The notes under the pieces are model-generated. The model was given only the letters and a program-made list of their open reading frames with translations. It was not told where the DNA came from and did not search any database. The translations under genes were made by a program, and so were the position numbers. DNA of 64,000 nucleotides from Schistosoma haematobium (taxonomy: Eukaryota > Platyhelminthes > Trematoda > Strigeidida > Schistosomatidae): NCBI RefSeq assembly GCF_000699445.3, contig NC_067195.1:56028465-56092464 (forward strand), read 5' to 3'. Of the stretch, positions 1 to 12,016 are shown one piece after another (the first letter of the stretch is position 1; every line of letters begins with the position of its first letter).

Positions 1-59
1 GAAAAATCTACATTTATAGGATTAGGTCTATTATCAGAGCAGTACTTATATCATAGTAG

Positions 60-1140
60 ACCATAATTATACAGATATCCCTAAGACAATTATTACCACA
101 CCTTTTGGACTATCCGACTTTATACGCATGACATTCGCCCTGATGAATGCCGCACGAACATTTCGAAAATTTATGGACAACATACCCAGGATATGGCATT
201 TGCACATAGAAATACAGGTAATGTGTTAATTGCCAGTCAGGATTTAAAATCACGTGAACAACATGTGACGGCAGCGTTAAATAGGCTAGACAAAAATGGT
301 ATGAAAACACAATGATGTGTGTATTCTGTGTTCAAACACTTGAAGTTCTCGAACACACAATGAGCCAATAATGAATTACATCGACCAAAGAAGAAGTTCA
401 CACCATTAGGCGATGCCCACCACAGAACCTAGAAGTTTTCTAGGTTTAGTTAGCTCTTATCGTAGTTTCATACATTGTTGAGCATAATTAATGCAACATT
501 TAACAGACTCCCTCAAAGTAAAACTAAGAGAATTTAATCTGACTTCTGAGGCTGTTCAGACCATCTAATAACTAGCCCAAGTATTTACGTTAACGTATCC
601 GAATTCTCACTCCCGACTCATTTAAGTGGTGAGTGCTTCGGACAAAGCAGTCGGCGGTATCCTTACTCGACTGGTTGAAAATGTCTGTAAACCGGTTGTC
701 TCCCCAAAAAGACTAACTATAAGAGAGACATTATATTTTACCTTAGGACGAGAACTAACAATCTGCCTAATCAGTAAGTATTCCCTACAAATGCTGAGGG
801 TCTGGGAATTCATAGTTTATAAGGATCATGTACCAATGATCAATGCATTATAAGCTAGAGCCGATAAATAATCGCCTCGAGAGGTCCAAAACCTTGAATA
901 CTTATCTCAGTTCATCAGTGATATCCGACATGCCAAGGATCAGACCAATATAGTGGTAGATCCATTATATCGACTAGAAATGCACACGATACAATCTACC
1001 GTAAGCTTTGAGACACTGAGAGACAATCAGATGAGAAGTCAGGAATTTCAAAACACACTTACGGCAACAAATTGTAGTCTCAAACTGAAAAAGTTACCAT
1101 CACCTACTAGGTTGATTCATCACTCTGGCGCAAACTAAAC
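60..1140 (+). mobile_element. Decayed Gypsy-type LTR retrotransposon pol (RT to RNase H)
   Basis: Reading the + strand in shifting frames gives a Gypsy reverse transcriptase stretch near 75-180 (a TPFGLSDFIRM-like block followed by MNAARTFRKFMD), the downstream thumb near 240-320, and an RNase H-like stretch at about 600-990 (SDKAVGGIL, then a block resembling SPRE..LEYLSQFISDI and NIVVDPLYRLE). These match the order and spacing of Ty3/Gypsy pol. Many stop codons and frameshifts interrupt it, so it is a dead copy. The left end lies outside the window or is lost. It is related to, but clearly diverged from, the minus-strand Gypsy element at 6.5-12 kb. Confidence 0.8.
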
Positions 1141-1211
1141 AAATTAGTTTGTAGATATCATTACCAAGGTTTGACCTGATAATTTCGAATAAATTGAGCA
1201 TTGAGTGGATT

Positions 1212-1428
1212 GTTATAGATAAATAATATATTTGTAATATCCTAATGAGTAGAAAAATTAGATTTTCTGACGTTTTGTGACTTAGTGGAAGCTACTTCTT
1301 CAGAGAATAAGTATATTCATTGTTTATTTATTCTCTGGTGAAGTGACTTTCACTAAGTCTCGAAATGTCAGAAAATCTAATTTTTCTATTCATTGGGATA
1401 TTAGAAATATATTATATATTTATAAACT
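1212..1428. repeat. Foldback (palindromic) repeat, about 100-bp arms
   Basis: The left arm (about 1212-1310) and right arm (about 1328-1428) are imperfect reverse complements separated by a 17-nt loop. The best-matched core is the 20-nt block ending in gattttctgac on the left and its complement on the right. No coding potential. It looks like a short foldback or MITE-like element, and I could not assign a family. Confidence 0.75.
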
Positions 1429-1599
1429 AGTTAGTGTTATATATATGGCAGATTTACGAAACGGTGTACACAAATGAGTTAGAAATGAGTCAACGATCAG
1501 TGGTTAAACGTCATACAAGTTCATCTATTGCGGTGTTCTCACAGCCAGATGCATGTTTTACTCACATTCATATCGATTCGGCAGGTCTGTAACAACCTC

Positions 1600-2000
1600 C
1601 ATGAATTCGCCAAGAGTTGGTCGGAAACATCTTAGTAATGTCAAAATATAGCTCAAGTATTCATTCACTTTCTTATGTTGTATTCAAATTACATTTTCTA
1701 TCACGTCATATTGAACGATGAAAAATCGTGTGTTTGAAAAAAAAAACCTTAAGCTTCAACTGTTTTGTTCTGTTCTAAATAAAGACCCATTCACCACTAG
1801 TGTAGTCTCTTCTATAAAAAAACGAGAGGTAACCACCGGCCTGAAAGGTACCTTACCACCTTCTAGTGGTTTTAATAATCTATTTGCCCGCATGGATATA
1901 TTCATGAGTTTTATAATAACCACACCGATAATCAGCATCATAACTGAAACAAAGGCCAAAGTTTTCATTCAGAATTGAATTATCGTTTTTGTTACACGTG
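1600..2000 (+). repeat. LTR-like repeat, copy 1
   Basis: Begins around an aagagttggtcg block and resembles 5842-6070 in block order: the same start, a cttatg(t/c) block, a gttgaa/attgaa block, a tgtgtttg block, and an aaaacgag(a/g)ggta block that follows a TATA-like tctataaaa. A related piece lies inverted at 60655-60735. The layout suggests degraded LTRs of one family. No internal coding region could be tied to it. Confidence 0.45.
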
Positions 2001-3500
2001 GTACACAAACGACTGGTAAAAGAGCCCACAACTTATCTGAACTTCTAGGCCTCAACAATTAATGGCGCACAGAATATCGTCCTCAGGTTTGTGGGATGGT
2101 GGGGCTTTTCTACAGTCAGTTAAAAACTGTCCTAATATCATACTCAAACACTAGTCAGTAGACAAAAGTCCCGTTGTTGGTTGTGTAGTGTGGCGTCCAG
2201 TCGCGGTTGACTATGATCGCCACTACAAAAAAGAATACATGCCAGTTAACCGATAAAATCCCCCGTAAACCAAATATCAAAAGGCAGTTGATGGCTGTAG
2301 TAGAGATGTATTCGTTGACGATGGCGTGGTACCGAAAGAATACCGAGATCGTGACAGGTTACAATTGTAATTACTGAGCGTAACCGAATTCGTGCAAGGT
2401 CACAATCAGAGAAAGAACGTTTGTATTTTGGCACAGTTAAACAAACAAGTACGGTAAAACTATCACTGGTACAATCGGTTATAATCATAATTGTTTCCAT
2501 TACACCAATCGCGTTCTCTTGATAAAAGTAGGCCACTGCAGTTAAATTTGGATTACGAACAACCGTCAAAACTGGTTTACAGTGTTCGACAGCAGAATCA
2601 GTCTAAGATTGTAGCGGGAGTTTATCAATCCTTGTGTTGGAAGTAAAAATCTTGACCTACTAAACCATGTCAAACAATCAAATGACCAGTTGTTCAAATA
2701 TAACCGCTTGGTAACCGTTAATAGTCGCAAGCTATATGTATACTCAAGGATTTAGGCCTTTGAAAGCATGTCTGTACAAGATATAACAAAGCAAAAGTAT
2801 CACATAGTCCTTCATTCGAAGATCCATACAAAGCCATCTCAAGAAGACCTAAATATTTCGTTCTACAAAAACAAACATATGTGTTACTAGATTACTTATC
2901 TGACAGAACAATTACAGGATTTACAAGTAACAGTGAGAATTCTCCACAGGTAACCTGAAAGGTTAGATGTGCATAACCGTTTATTCGGCCAGCTATGTCA
3001 GCAGTTTTGTCTGATTCTTGAAATGTAACTCTAAATGCACTAACATCTTGCTTTTTTAGTTTTTTGTATATTCAGACAATGAAAACAAATTAAACATTTT
3101 TACGTGTCGCTTCATCCTTTTTTGAAAAAAAAGAAAACACTTGTACCAAACTAATAGTAGTTTCCAGTGATATTTTACCCACATTTTTTTACTTTTGATG
3201 TATGAGTGTTGTATTAGTCTTCATACTAAGTACATAAGCGATTCACTGCTTAACAACCCGAACAGATACACAAGTCCGGAGGGTGGGGAATCTTCGACTG
3301 AGGTGAGTGATGTGAGCAAGTTACGCCTGAGGAAATTCCTCCGCCAATCTAAGAATAAATGGTTGAATTAACTGGAAGCATCAAAAAAAGTTTTGTGGGT
3401 ATTTAACATAGATCCAAAAAGTGGACTCTCAATAACAGCACGGATCACCAGTACTTTCTGGAGACTAAATATTTGTATGCAACAGAACATTTATAACTCA
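2001..3500. other. Unassigned intergenic DNA
   Basis: No supported gene. A 107-codon open frame on the minus strand (2246-2569) has no recognisable domain. The stretch is probably old transposon material next to the Gypsy and CR1-like relics on either side. Confidence 0.4.
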
Positions 3501-5830
3501 TAACTGTACATTTCCTTCAGTAATTCTGCATTAGGCCGTGGAAATCGAACTGACACTTTTTTATTTGATAAAATTTTAAAGGACTTTGGTGCATATACGG
3601 CAGGCTGGAAAAGTCCGAGGACTGAGTTGTCAGAAAATTCTTTCGAAAAGAAACTATTTGACGTGGTTATCACATGTGCCCTAGTGCAACATATGAAAGA
3701 CGTGACTAGGCACGACACGGACTAGAATTATCCTCACCAGATCTCCAACTGACTCATCATGAGGATGACTTGACAAAGCTCCATTATGTGTCATCCCTAG
3801 GTAAAACTGACCATACTATTCCAGTTTTTGATTTCTATATAGCCTTCAATAACAAGGATGTGTCTGATCAGGTCAGAACAAACGTTTGGAAAGCAAATAC
3901 ACAAGATATTATACACTTAGTGCCCTCAGTAGATTGGTCCATAGAACTAGGGTCCTCCACCGAAACGAATTGGGATGTATTTAAGAATTTTTACATAAAA
4001 GTCACTGCATCACACATCCCAAGGGATTCAAGAAACTCCCCAATGTGATTCAGTAAAGAGGTTCTTGCTATTCTGGAATGTGGGGTTGATCAATTTACTC
4101 AGTACTGACGGGAGAAATCTCAATATGAGGAAGCATGAAATATTTGTGTATCGACCCACCGAATGTCTAGAAGATTATATGAAGAAGGACTTGTTAAGGA
4201 ATCCATAGAATACCCTAAAAGCTTGCATTCGTCAACAAACCGAAAGAGTAAAAGAAGAGAAAATATTCCCGTATTGTGAGGAGACACTAGTACTACATCA
4301 TTAGTGGAGGACGATTATGGTAGAGTTTTGACATTCTCCAATTACTTTAACAATGTATGTGCCGTAGAGATGCCCTCTCCTTCAGCTCAAACACACCCCT
4401 CCTATACACTTACTGGACACTGAGACCATTAAAGAACTCGATGTCATTGGTCTGCTAAGTGAATGTGACATAGGGAAATCTATGGGACCCGATAAAATGC
4501 ATCTTAGGTTACTAAAGAAATTAGCGAAGTCTGTAGCAACCCAAGGTCAGTTTGAAAATGACTGTATTAAAGACTATGTCAAGTCCTAATTTCAAAACAG
4601 ATACGATACAGAAACCTGATAACCACGGACTCTTAGGCCCAACTGGCGTGGTTGTCAGAATTTTAGAAGAGATTTCTCAGAAGAAGTTATTTTAGTAACT
4701 CGGCGAAAATTGGATGTTTCCTGAAAAAGCAGCATGGCTTAAGCACAGGCTATTCATGTCTCACTAACCTATTAGTAGCCCGATAAAGCTGCTGTGCTCT
4801 TAAAGACTAAAAGTTACATATAGACGTGGCCTATGTTGACTTCAGCAAGACTTTTGACAAAGTTCCATACAACCGGCTGTTATATAAGTTGAGTGATACA
4901 GGTGTTGGAGGCGATTTATTATTGTGGATAAAGGACTTCCTAGTTGGGCGTCAACAATGAATGTGTGTGAACAGAAATTTTTCTGATTGAGAAACTGTGT
5001 TCAGCGGAGTGCCTCAAGGTACATTTTGGTGCTAGTGGTGTCCGACCTGTATGTAAATGACGTTCCTCCTCTATTATCATCATCGGTCTTGTTATATGCT
5101 GACAATGTCAATATACGGAGAGCAATGGAAAGTAAAGGTGGTAGTTTAGAGCTTCAAAATGACCTAGAAAATTATCTAACTAATCCCAAGTTTGGCAGTA
5201 GCCTATAAATGCTTACAAATGCATTTTGATGCGTATTGGACATCGAGGTACAAATACATACACGGTGAATAACTGCGAGCCGCTTGTTGTCCGGACGTGC
5301 AATGACTTCGGAGTCATCGTTAGTCAAGACTTAGAAAGTTACTGCACACTGACGTGTGACAGCCGCCAGGGGTTTTAGAACAGTATGGTCAATGTGTAGC
5401 ACATCTAGATACGTCGATGCTAGAACCTTTTTTTGACTTTCCATATAGTATTTGTTCGTCATAAACTCGAGTACTGAATACAAGCGGATAGCTCTTACCT
5501 AAAAAGAGACAGTGAACTGTTAGGAACTATTCAAAGAACTTCAATTAAGCTGATTTTCGGAATAGCAAAACTCTCGTGTGATGTTCGAACAGCTAACCTA
5601 AGCCTATCTCCATTGTTATATAGAAAAACCTGAGGTGACTCTCTCATAATTTTTTAATTACCTAGTGGTAAATTTGCATCCGATATGTCTTCACTTTTCT
5701 AGACTTCAAAAACAGAACTTACGAGGGCACTAAAAAATTTCACAAGCTCAGAGCAAATTAATCTTCAGTTGACTATTGACTTTCTCGTCGAATCATCAAT
5801 TAATGGAATTCTAAGAGGAAGCTGTTGTTA
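3500..5830 (+). mobile_element. Degraded CR1/Jockey-type non-LTR retrotransposon (endonuclease + RT)
   Basis: The 3' half of an apurinic endonuclease-like domain is readable from about 3530 to 4050. It includes the block LHYVSSLGKTDHTIPVFDF, which resembles the SDH-containing end of these endonucleases. A reverse transcriptase follows: VDFSKTFDKVPYNRLLYKLS at about 4830-4890, a VFSGVPQGT block at about 5000-5025, and the catalytic-box position read as LYADNVN (5092-5112), where the usual ADD is ADN. Several stops and frameshifts break the frame, so the copy is inactive. The 3' end is near 5830, where the LTR-like repeat begins. Confidence 0.8.
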
Positions 5831-6100
5831 TAACTTAAGTTGGTTGGTTAAGAGTTGGTCGAAAATATGTCTTTAATGTTAACACATTAAATTCAAGTGT
5901 TTATTTATTTCCTTATGCTTCCTAGGTAATTGAATGTTGAAAACTTTGTGTTTGTGAGAGAGAACCTCTTTCACACAGTGTTCAGTCTAACGATCTGAAT
6001 AAGAACCAATTCGATCACTAGTCTGTCTTGTGTGAATAAAACGAGGGGTAGATGATGGCATGAAACATTAACTCTCGATCACCGGTTGTTCGTCGCAACG
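5825..6100 (+). repeat. LTR-like repeat, copy 2
   Basis: Starts with tgttgttataacttaagttgg and shares ordered blocks with 1600-2000. The inverted piece at 60655-60735 matches its first 40-90 bases (aggttggttggttaagagttg). The LTR boundaries are not resolved. Sequence from 6101 to about 6480 may be the rest of this repeat or unassigned flank. Confidence 0.45.
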
Positions 6101-6489
6101 CCGCTCCTATGAGGTGCGCTGAAAATGACATTGAACATCTGGGTTTACTAACACTGTCCATCTTCTTATGAACACAAATTTATTCCTGTTTCTATGACGT
6201 GCGTCTTGTTGCATATCAATCTGAGTAACTTATTGCGGTAAGTGTTGTAATATTTGTAACATTCCGAACCTGTCTAAAATCTGGTGTACCTAGTGTAACA
6301 TATCGTTATCAGATAATAAGTTATTATTACTAGTTAGACATGTTCCGAACTCGAAATTCAGTCGACCACACTATTCACCTAAACTGTAAGTACGAATTAA
6401 CACGACTCGACATTTTAACAGACGTATGTAGCCAGAAGAAATCAAATCCTTATTAAGAACTCATTCGCACAAGATCGAGTACCTATTAC

Positions 6490-7330
6490 ATGAGTGGAAG
6501 AGCGTCAGTCCACTGAGAAGTGTTTGCAGCCGATGGTGAAGCTTTTAGTTGCCAGTGAAAGCGTTCTACCAACCCGTTTGCTTGATGGTTGCACGAACAC
6601 CTGGATGAGAAAGTTTGTGCAACGTATTGAGGACGTTGCGTTGATAACGTTTCGGCACAATTGGGTGATCCCTACCTGTAGATGTGTCACAAAGTAAGGT
6701 TTCCTTACCTGTTTCCATCTGTTTGAGGGTTGTATACGATAAATTGTACTGAAGATCAGTGTCTTCTTTTTCAAGCTGGGGGAGTTGAAGAAGGTCGTTT
6801 CCTTGGAAACTGTTCAAGGAAGTTGTTCGAGACAAAGCGTCTGCGACTACATTATTTGCTCCAGAAATGTGTTGAATATCTGAAGTAAACTGCGAAATGC
6901 AGTCCAGTTGTCGAGACTCAAGAGGTGAGTACTTGTATGAAAAGGAGCTTAAAGAGAAAGTAAGAGGTTTGTGGTCAGTAAAAATGTTAAATTTGCGGCC
7001 TTCGATATAATGTTGAAAATGCCGTACAACACAACACATAGCTAGGAGTTCCCTATTGAAAATACTGTACCTCGATTCAGTGTCTTGCAACCGTCTAGAG
7101 AAAAATGCCAAAGGCTGCCAGGAGTGGTTAACCCATTGTTGTAAGACTCCTCCGATTGCTGCGTCGGATGTGTCTATTGCGACACTAATGGGTGCTTGAG
7201 TGTTGTGATGAGCAACCATCGTTGCTTTAGCGATAAGTTCCTTAACTGTGGAGAATGCTTTTCGTGCGGTGTCGTCCAGATTGATGGATTTCGCATTTCC
7301 ACAAAGTTGGTCGGTAAGAGGTTTCATAAG
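6490..7330 (-). pseudogene. Gypsy RNase H plus internally deleted integrase
   Basis: The long minus-strand frame ending at 6566 encodes RNase H. Visible motifs are AIDTSDAAIGGVLQQ, a FFSRRL..ES.YS..NRELLAM block, FTDHKPL, and the linker NNVVADALSR. A zinc-finger-like HKLSHPGVRATIK follows. The integrase then jumps directly to GLVERFHWQLKAS and WTDALPL in another frame. The first two catalytic Asp residues and the region between are therefore gone, while the stretch around the final Glu remains. This is an internal deletion plus frameshift, and the copy cannot integrate on its own. Confidence 0.85.
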
Positions 7331-9900
7331 TCTTATTATTATTATTATTATTCACAAACATCTTATGAGTACATAAGTGTTCTGAAAAAACCATTTCGGG
7401 TTTCTTCAAAAAATGCAATAATACACAATTTTCAATAATGTTAGCATAAACTTGCCATATCAAAAAAGAGTAATAATAGTAGAACATTAATAATAATAAA
7501 TCGGGTATGTGTAATTGAGAATATTGAATTGAGTTTAGAGAAGGGAATGGAGAAAATAAGGGAATAGAAATAAATAGGACGTGAAATATGCAAACAGTTT
7601 AATAGGCATGTTTATGAACACAGAACAAGAATAAACGACTATGTATATATCGTCAAATTAGTAACAAAAATAATTAAGAAAAAATAACTTATTATCGCAG
7701 TAAGATATGACACTAGAATAAATGTTTGTGCAGTTATCGTTCGGAGTGATGCTATGAAAGTCTCAATTAAATGAAAAGGACAACGAAATATCACTATGTA
7801 TGAGTCGTATATGCATAGTGAAGATAAAACGGGTCTGAGAAGTTAATTTAAGTGTAACACAAGTTATTGTTTTAATTACAAACTTCGTAATCTTAAGAAT
7901 AATATTTATTTAGAGGGAAAGAAGAGAGAGAAAAGAAGTGGACACCTAGTGAAAAGGTTCATCCATGATAAGAATAATAATTGTTTAATGAATATCGACC
8001 TCAGGAGTAAACCAGCAATTGAGAAAAATAAAATGAAAATCCTTTAGTGCACTCGGATAAATACATTTAGATCTGTGTAATAGTATACAAAGTGAAACCG
8101 GATATTAATATAAATATTTGTGCAATAATAATTAAGAATGATTCTATGAAAGTCACAATTGATTTCAAAGGACAATCTGGAATTAAATATGTTTAGAAGG
8201 ATAAGAAGAGATAAAAAGAATATCTAATGTGTTGGGGAACTAATAATGATATTAATAACGGTAATAAAGATAAACACGAACATAAGCAGACTTCATATAT
8301 TAAGATGAATAAAAATAAAATAAAATAGACGTAAAAAGTTTCTAAGGTTTCATTTTGCTTTTCAGGCAATTAAATGGATGACGGACCTTGTTTGTATAAA
8401 TCATTATTGAATACATTGATATTCAATAGGTGACATAATCCACTTTCGGAAAGAAAATCATCAAGGAGACTTCTGAACCGGGTTGTACTTTCGCTGTGAC
8501 GGAGGTTCACTGGCAGTCTGTTCCACATGGTTGAGTAGCGAATAAGGAAAAAATTCTGACGTAAGTTTGTGTGGGTTCTTGGAATCACTAGAATATTCTT
8601 CTTATTGCGTAGATTGTGGGATGATATCATAAGGTATGAAGGGGTGGATACCAAAGAGTAGGAAATACCGTTAATAAGCCGGTAGATAAAGATAAGATTT
8701 AATTGATACGTCTGATCCAAAGAGGTTCTAAGTTGGGTTGTTGACATCTTTGGTGATAGTGTTTGTTATCAGAATACCCCAGAACAGCTTTGGTGAACTT
8801 TCTTTGAACACCTTCAATTTCAATCAGGTCATTATTACTGTAAACTAAATTACCATATTCAAGAATGGGCAAGATACATTTTCAGTATATTAACAATCTT
8901 GATTCGATATTATTAAAGTTTATCACTATCAATCCGATGAGCTTTCTAACTTTGGATACTTGAGATCTAATGTGCTCAGAAAAGTTCAGACTGTTGCTAT
9001 ATCTTAAACCCAAGTCACGAACAGTTTTGAGAGGTTTGAGTGTATGTTTGTGTATAGTCAGATTTAAGTTAAGGCAGTGGCCAATGTGAACAAATTCACT
9101 TTGGTCAACATTAAGTGGCGAATTCCACGAAACAGTCCATTCGAATAACTTGTTTATTTCTTCTTGGATTACCGCTGAAATATAGCTTTCTTTCGTGGGA
9201 GAAGAGAAGGAATGAACTACATTCAGGTCATCGGCAAAAAGGAAAGGTTTACCATACTGAAAGAGCGAACACTTGTCATTGATAAAAAGGAGAAAGAGTA
9301 ATGGACCAACCACACTTCCACGTATAACCCCACTGGTTACATTCACAGGTTTAGAGTAGCAAGATCCAAAGCGAACGATTTGGCTACGTTCTTCTAAAAA
9401 AGATTTGAGTTAAGATAATAGAGGATTCTGTGTGCCAAATGAAGAGTTTTAAAAGAAGTTTGTGTGAGACACTGTCGAAAGCCTTACCAAAATCGAAGTG
9501 CAGAATTATCACTGACTGACCAACATCTCTTCTCTGGGTAATTTGATCAAAAAACTCCAGGTGCGATGTGAAACATGAGTGTTTAGTCATAAACCCGTGT
9601 TGGGATGGGCTGATCAGACTAGCCGAAAGTAAAAATGATAATAGCTGTTTGTGGATGATTTTTCCATGGTTCTTGAGAGCACGGATGTCAAATTAATTGA
9701 CCAATAGTTAACAATATCACTACCTGATCCTGTTTTGAATCTAGGGGTGATAAGTGATGTTTTCCATACAGATGAATAGGTCCCATATTCCTTAGATAGA
9801 TTGAAAAGTTTCAAACGAAATAGTGGAAATTCCCTACTCCCATATTTCACGAATGATGAAGGTATCCTGTCAGGCGCATTTCGGTATGAATCGTCCATAG
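7331..9900 (-). mobile_element. 5'-truncated non-LTR retrotransposon (CR1/Jockey-like) nested in the Gypsy element
   Basis: On the minus strand, broken frames give an RT: VWKTSLITPRFKTGSGSD (about 9700-9780), GKAFDSVSHKLL (about 9450-9490), GVIRGSVVGPLLFLLFIND and FADDLNVVHSF (about 9190-9330). The C-terminal tail runs to about 8370 (IRYSTMWNRLPVNLRHSE). About 1 kb of AT-rich 3' sequence follows and ends in a short (AAT)n run at about 7333-7351. The endonuclease is absent, which fits 5' truncation by target-primed reverse transcription. The same family is present on the + strand at 62080-63600. Stops and frameshifts make it inactive. Confidence 0.85.
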
Positions 9901-10560
9901 AAACTCACAAGGCCGTTGAACGGGCGTAATTGCTTGATGGTGGTCGGTTCTGGGTAATCCAGAATGGCCGTCACTTTGGTTCTAAGGGGTCATCTATGGT
10001 GTGTCCTAGGAAGTCCAATGAGTCAGTTCCGATTTGGCATTTCTGAATGTTTACAGTAATGCCATGTTTTTTTAGTCGGTTTAAAACATGATCCAGATGC
10101 TGGAGATGCGATTCTCTGTCCGGACTTGCTATTAGACAGTCACCAACATACACATGTACGAAGTTGAGACCTCGAGAGACGTCGTCTACGAACCTTTGGA
10201 ATGTTTGGGCAGCGTTTCTTGAACCGAAAGGCATTCGCAAAAATTCATTGAGTCCAAAAGGAGTAATGATAGCTGTTTTAGGAATATCGTCAGTAGCCAT
10301 AGGGATCTGGTTAGACGCTTTAACCAAGTCGATTTTCGAAAAGACAGTTGTACCTCTCAAGGTAGCTGTCAAATCATGAATGTGAGGCAATGAGAAACGA
10401 TCGGGAATGGTTTTCGTATTCAATCGCCGAAAGTCACCAGTTGGACGACGATCTTTGCTGTCCTTTTTAGGGACCATGTGCGACGGAAATGCCCATGGGC
10501 TGCTTGATGGTCTTATGATTCCTAAGTCTATCATTTGGTAGAACTTGTTTTTCGCCAACC
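9901..10560 (-). pseudogene. Gypsy reverse transcriptase
   Basis: The minus-strand frame (10558 to 9971, plus readable sequence to 9901) has RT motifs in order: KKDSKDRRPTGDFRRLN, FSKIDLVKASNQIPM, TPFGLNEFLRMPFGSRNAAQ and FVHVYVGDCLIAS. The catalytic box reads YVGD where Gypsy RTs have Y(V/L)DD, so the first catalytic Asp is replaced by Gly and activity is unlikely. The frame ends shortly before the nested non-LTR insertion. The protease frame is immediately upstream at 10583. Confidence 0.88.
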
Positions 10561-10582
10561 TTAGCTTTTCGGGGGCTAGCCG

Positions 10583-11100
10583 TCATGTTTTAGAGAATAC
10601 AGGTGGTCCTGTAGTCGTGATTTGATGTGTAACATTGCTGGTTACACATGGTAATTTCGGTTGCGTTTGGTGCCTCCCAGGAAACTTATCGAGTAGTGGC
10701 TGATAGAAAGGGTCTATCGTGTGCTTAATTGTGACTGGAGATAACCTGCAACCAGAAAAAGAAGTTACGCAAACAGATAGATTAGTGTTTCCGTCTACTA
10801 GCCTCCGTTTGCGCGTATCGATGAGTAGATTATGGTGTTGTAGAAGGTCTATGCCAATCATTGGCATAGAAAAATCTGCAACAATGAAGATCCAGTGTAT
10901 GGGTTTGCGTAAACCCACGTTGAGGTAAACGTACCTTTTACCGTATGTGGCAATAGGCTTTCCATTTGCCGCCCATAGATTTGAAACCGATTCGTTAAGC
11001 CGGTCGTTGGGATTCGCTGGGAGAACGCTAACTTCTGCTCCAGTGTCGACGAGGTAGCGAACTCTCGTTGTCACATCTGTGACGTACAACAGACGGCTAT
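10583..11100 (-). pseudogene. Gypsy aspartic protease
   Basis: The frame contains YLVDTGAEVSVLPAN, the retropepsin active-site motif (D-T-G, shown as VDTGAEVS), and the downstream flap and helix block FSMPMIGIDLLQHHNLLIDT with the conserved I-G-x-D-(L/F)-L. It sits between gag and RT, as expected. The C-terminal part (about 10583-10750) is a linker toward RT. It is uninterrupted over about 168 codons, but the element as a whole is broken. Confidence 0.88.
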
Positions 11101-11102
11101 GT

Positions 11103-11790
11103 TCACCGGCTACGGTTGTCGTTAACGCGTGCCGGCTTGGAAGTTTCCCGAGTTGCTTTTCGAGTCAGTCGGTTTCGTGCTGGGAAAATTGTAGGGTTTT
11201 CTGCAATTTCTGGAAGACTTTCCATACTGGTTATGATACTAGCACCAGTCGGGGTTATGTCATTCTGGGTCGTTTGAGGGCTTTTGACTGGAAAAACCTC
11301 GGCATTAGAAGATTTCGTGAGTTCTAAGATGCGGTCGGCAGATGCAGCCAGCTCGTCTACGGCGTTGTTTTGAAACGATACGAGCACAGCTTGCACCTGT
11401 TGAGGAATTTCGGATAAGAAATGTTGTTTGAATAAGCCACCATCAAAGGTTCTTTGGCCGATAACCTCTCATTTTTTGCAACATGTCCGTCGCAGAACCG
11501 TGTTGCAGGTCGATGTTATTAAGTAGTTGGTCTAACCTTTGTCGATGGGTTAGGCCTCCGCGTTTAAGGATAGATCGATTCAGTATTTCGTAGGGCTCAG
11601 AAACATCACTAGAAAAAAGCTAGGTATTACGTACCTGTTGTTTTAGCGCAGTAGTGCCTTGACTACTGCGAGGGATTGTGCACGTGAGTCATTCACGCCG
11701 TGCTCGGAGAAGTCGGCTTCTGCGTACCAGAACCAGGCCCCGATGTTGTCCGGCCAGAAGACCATTAGTTGGTGCTAAGGTGAGGATATA
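11103..11790 (-). pseudogene. Gypsy gag (matrix/capsid)
   Basis: Minus-strand reading in two or three frames gives the conserved schistosome Gypsy gag start FWPDNIGAWFWYAEADFS (about 11690-11760). It continues with PYEILNRSILKRGGLTHRQR (about 11530-11600), then a LFKQHFLSEIP block and DELAASADRILELT (about 11310-11430). The order matches Gypsy capsids. Frameshifts separate the blocks. No zinc knuckle was recognised. Confidence 0.75.
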
Positions 11791-12016
11791 GTCTTTAACT
11801 TAAGTACCTTGGGTGTCTGTTCATTCGTGGTGAAATATCAAGTACGAGAATAAAGGAGTGAAAAAATACACGTTCAAAACACGGAAAAAATATCACAATG
11901 TACAAAAAATTAAAATAAGGCAATGATATATAAAATCCCGAGAAGGAGCAGACTCACAGTTTGCAATTTGGTGTACCGGATCACGTCGGGCTCACCAATG
12001 ATGGCGCCAAAGGTGT

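Larger units (their letters stand above)
6490..12016 (-). mobile_element. Ty3/Gypsy LTR retrotransposon, minus strand, split by a nested non-LTR element
   Basis: Read on the minus strand the order is gag (11790 to 11103), aspartic protease (about 11100-10583), reverse transcriptase (about 10558-9901), RNase H (about 7330-6760) and a truncated integrase (about 6640-6490). This is canonical Ty3/Gypsy order. A 2.57-kb non-LTR element (7331-9900) interrupts it between RT and RNase H. The flanking Gypsy frames end in ..FNGLVSF on one side and resume at ..MKPLTDQL on the other. Most of the integrase core is missing. The element lies immediately upstream of VIRMA and points away from it. Confidence 0.9.

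Noticed and set aside
2246..2569. 107-codon minus-strand frame as a host gene
   Set aside because: No recognisable domain, no splice partners and placed in a transposon-rich stretch; best treated as chance.
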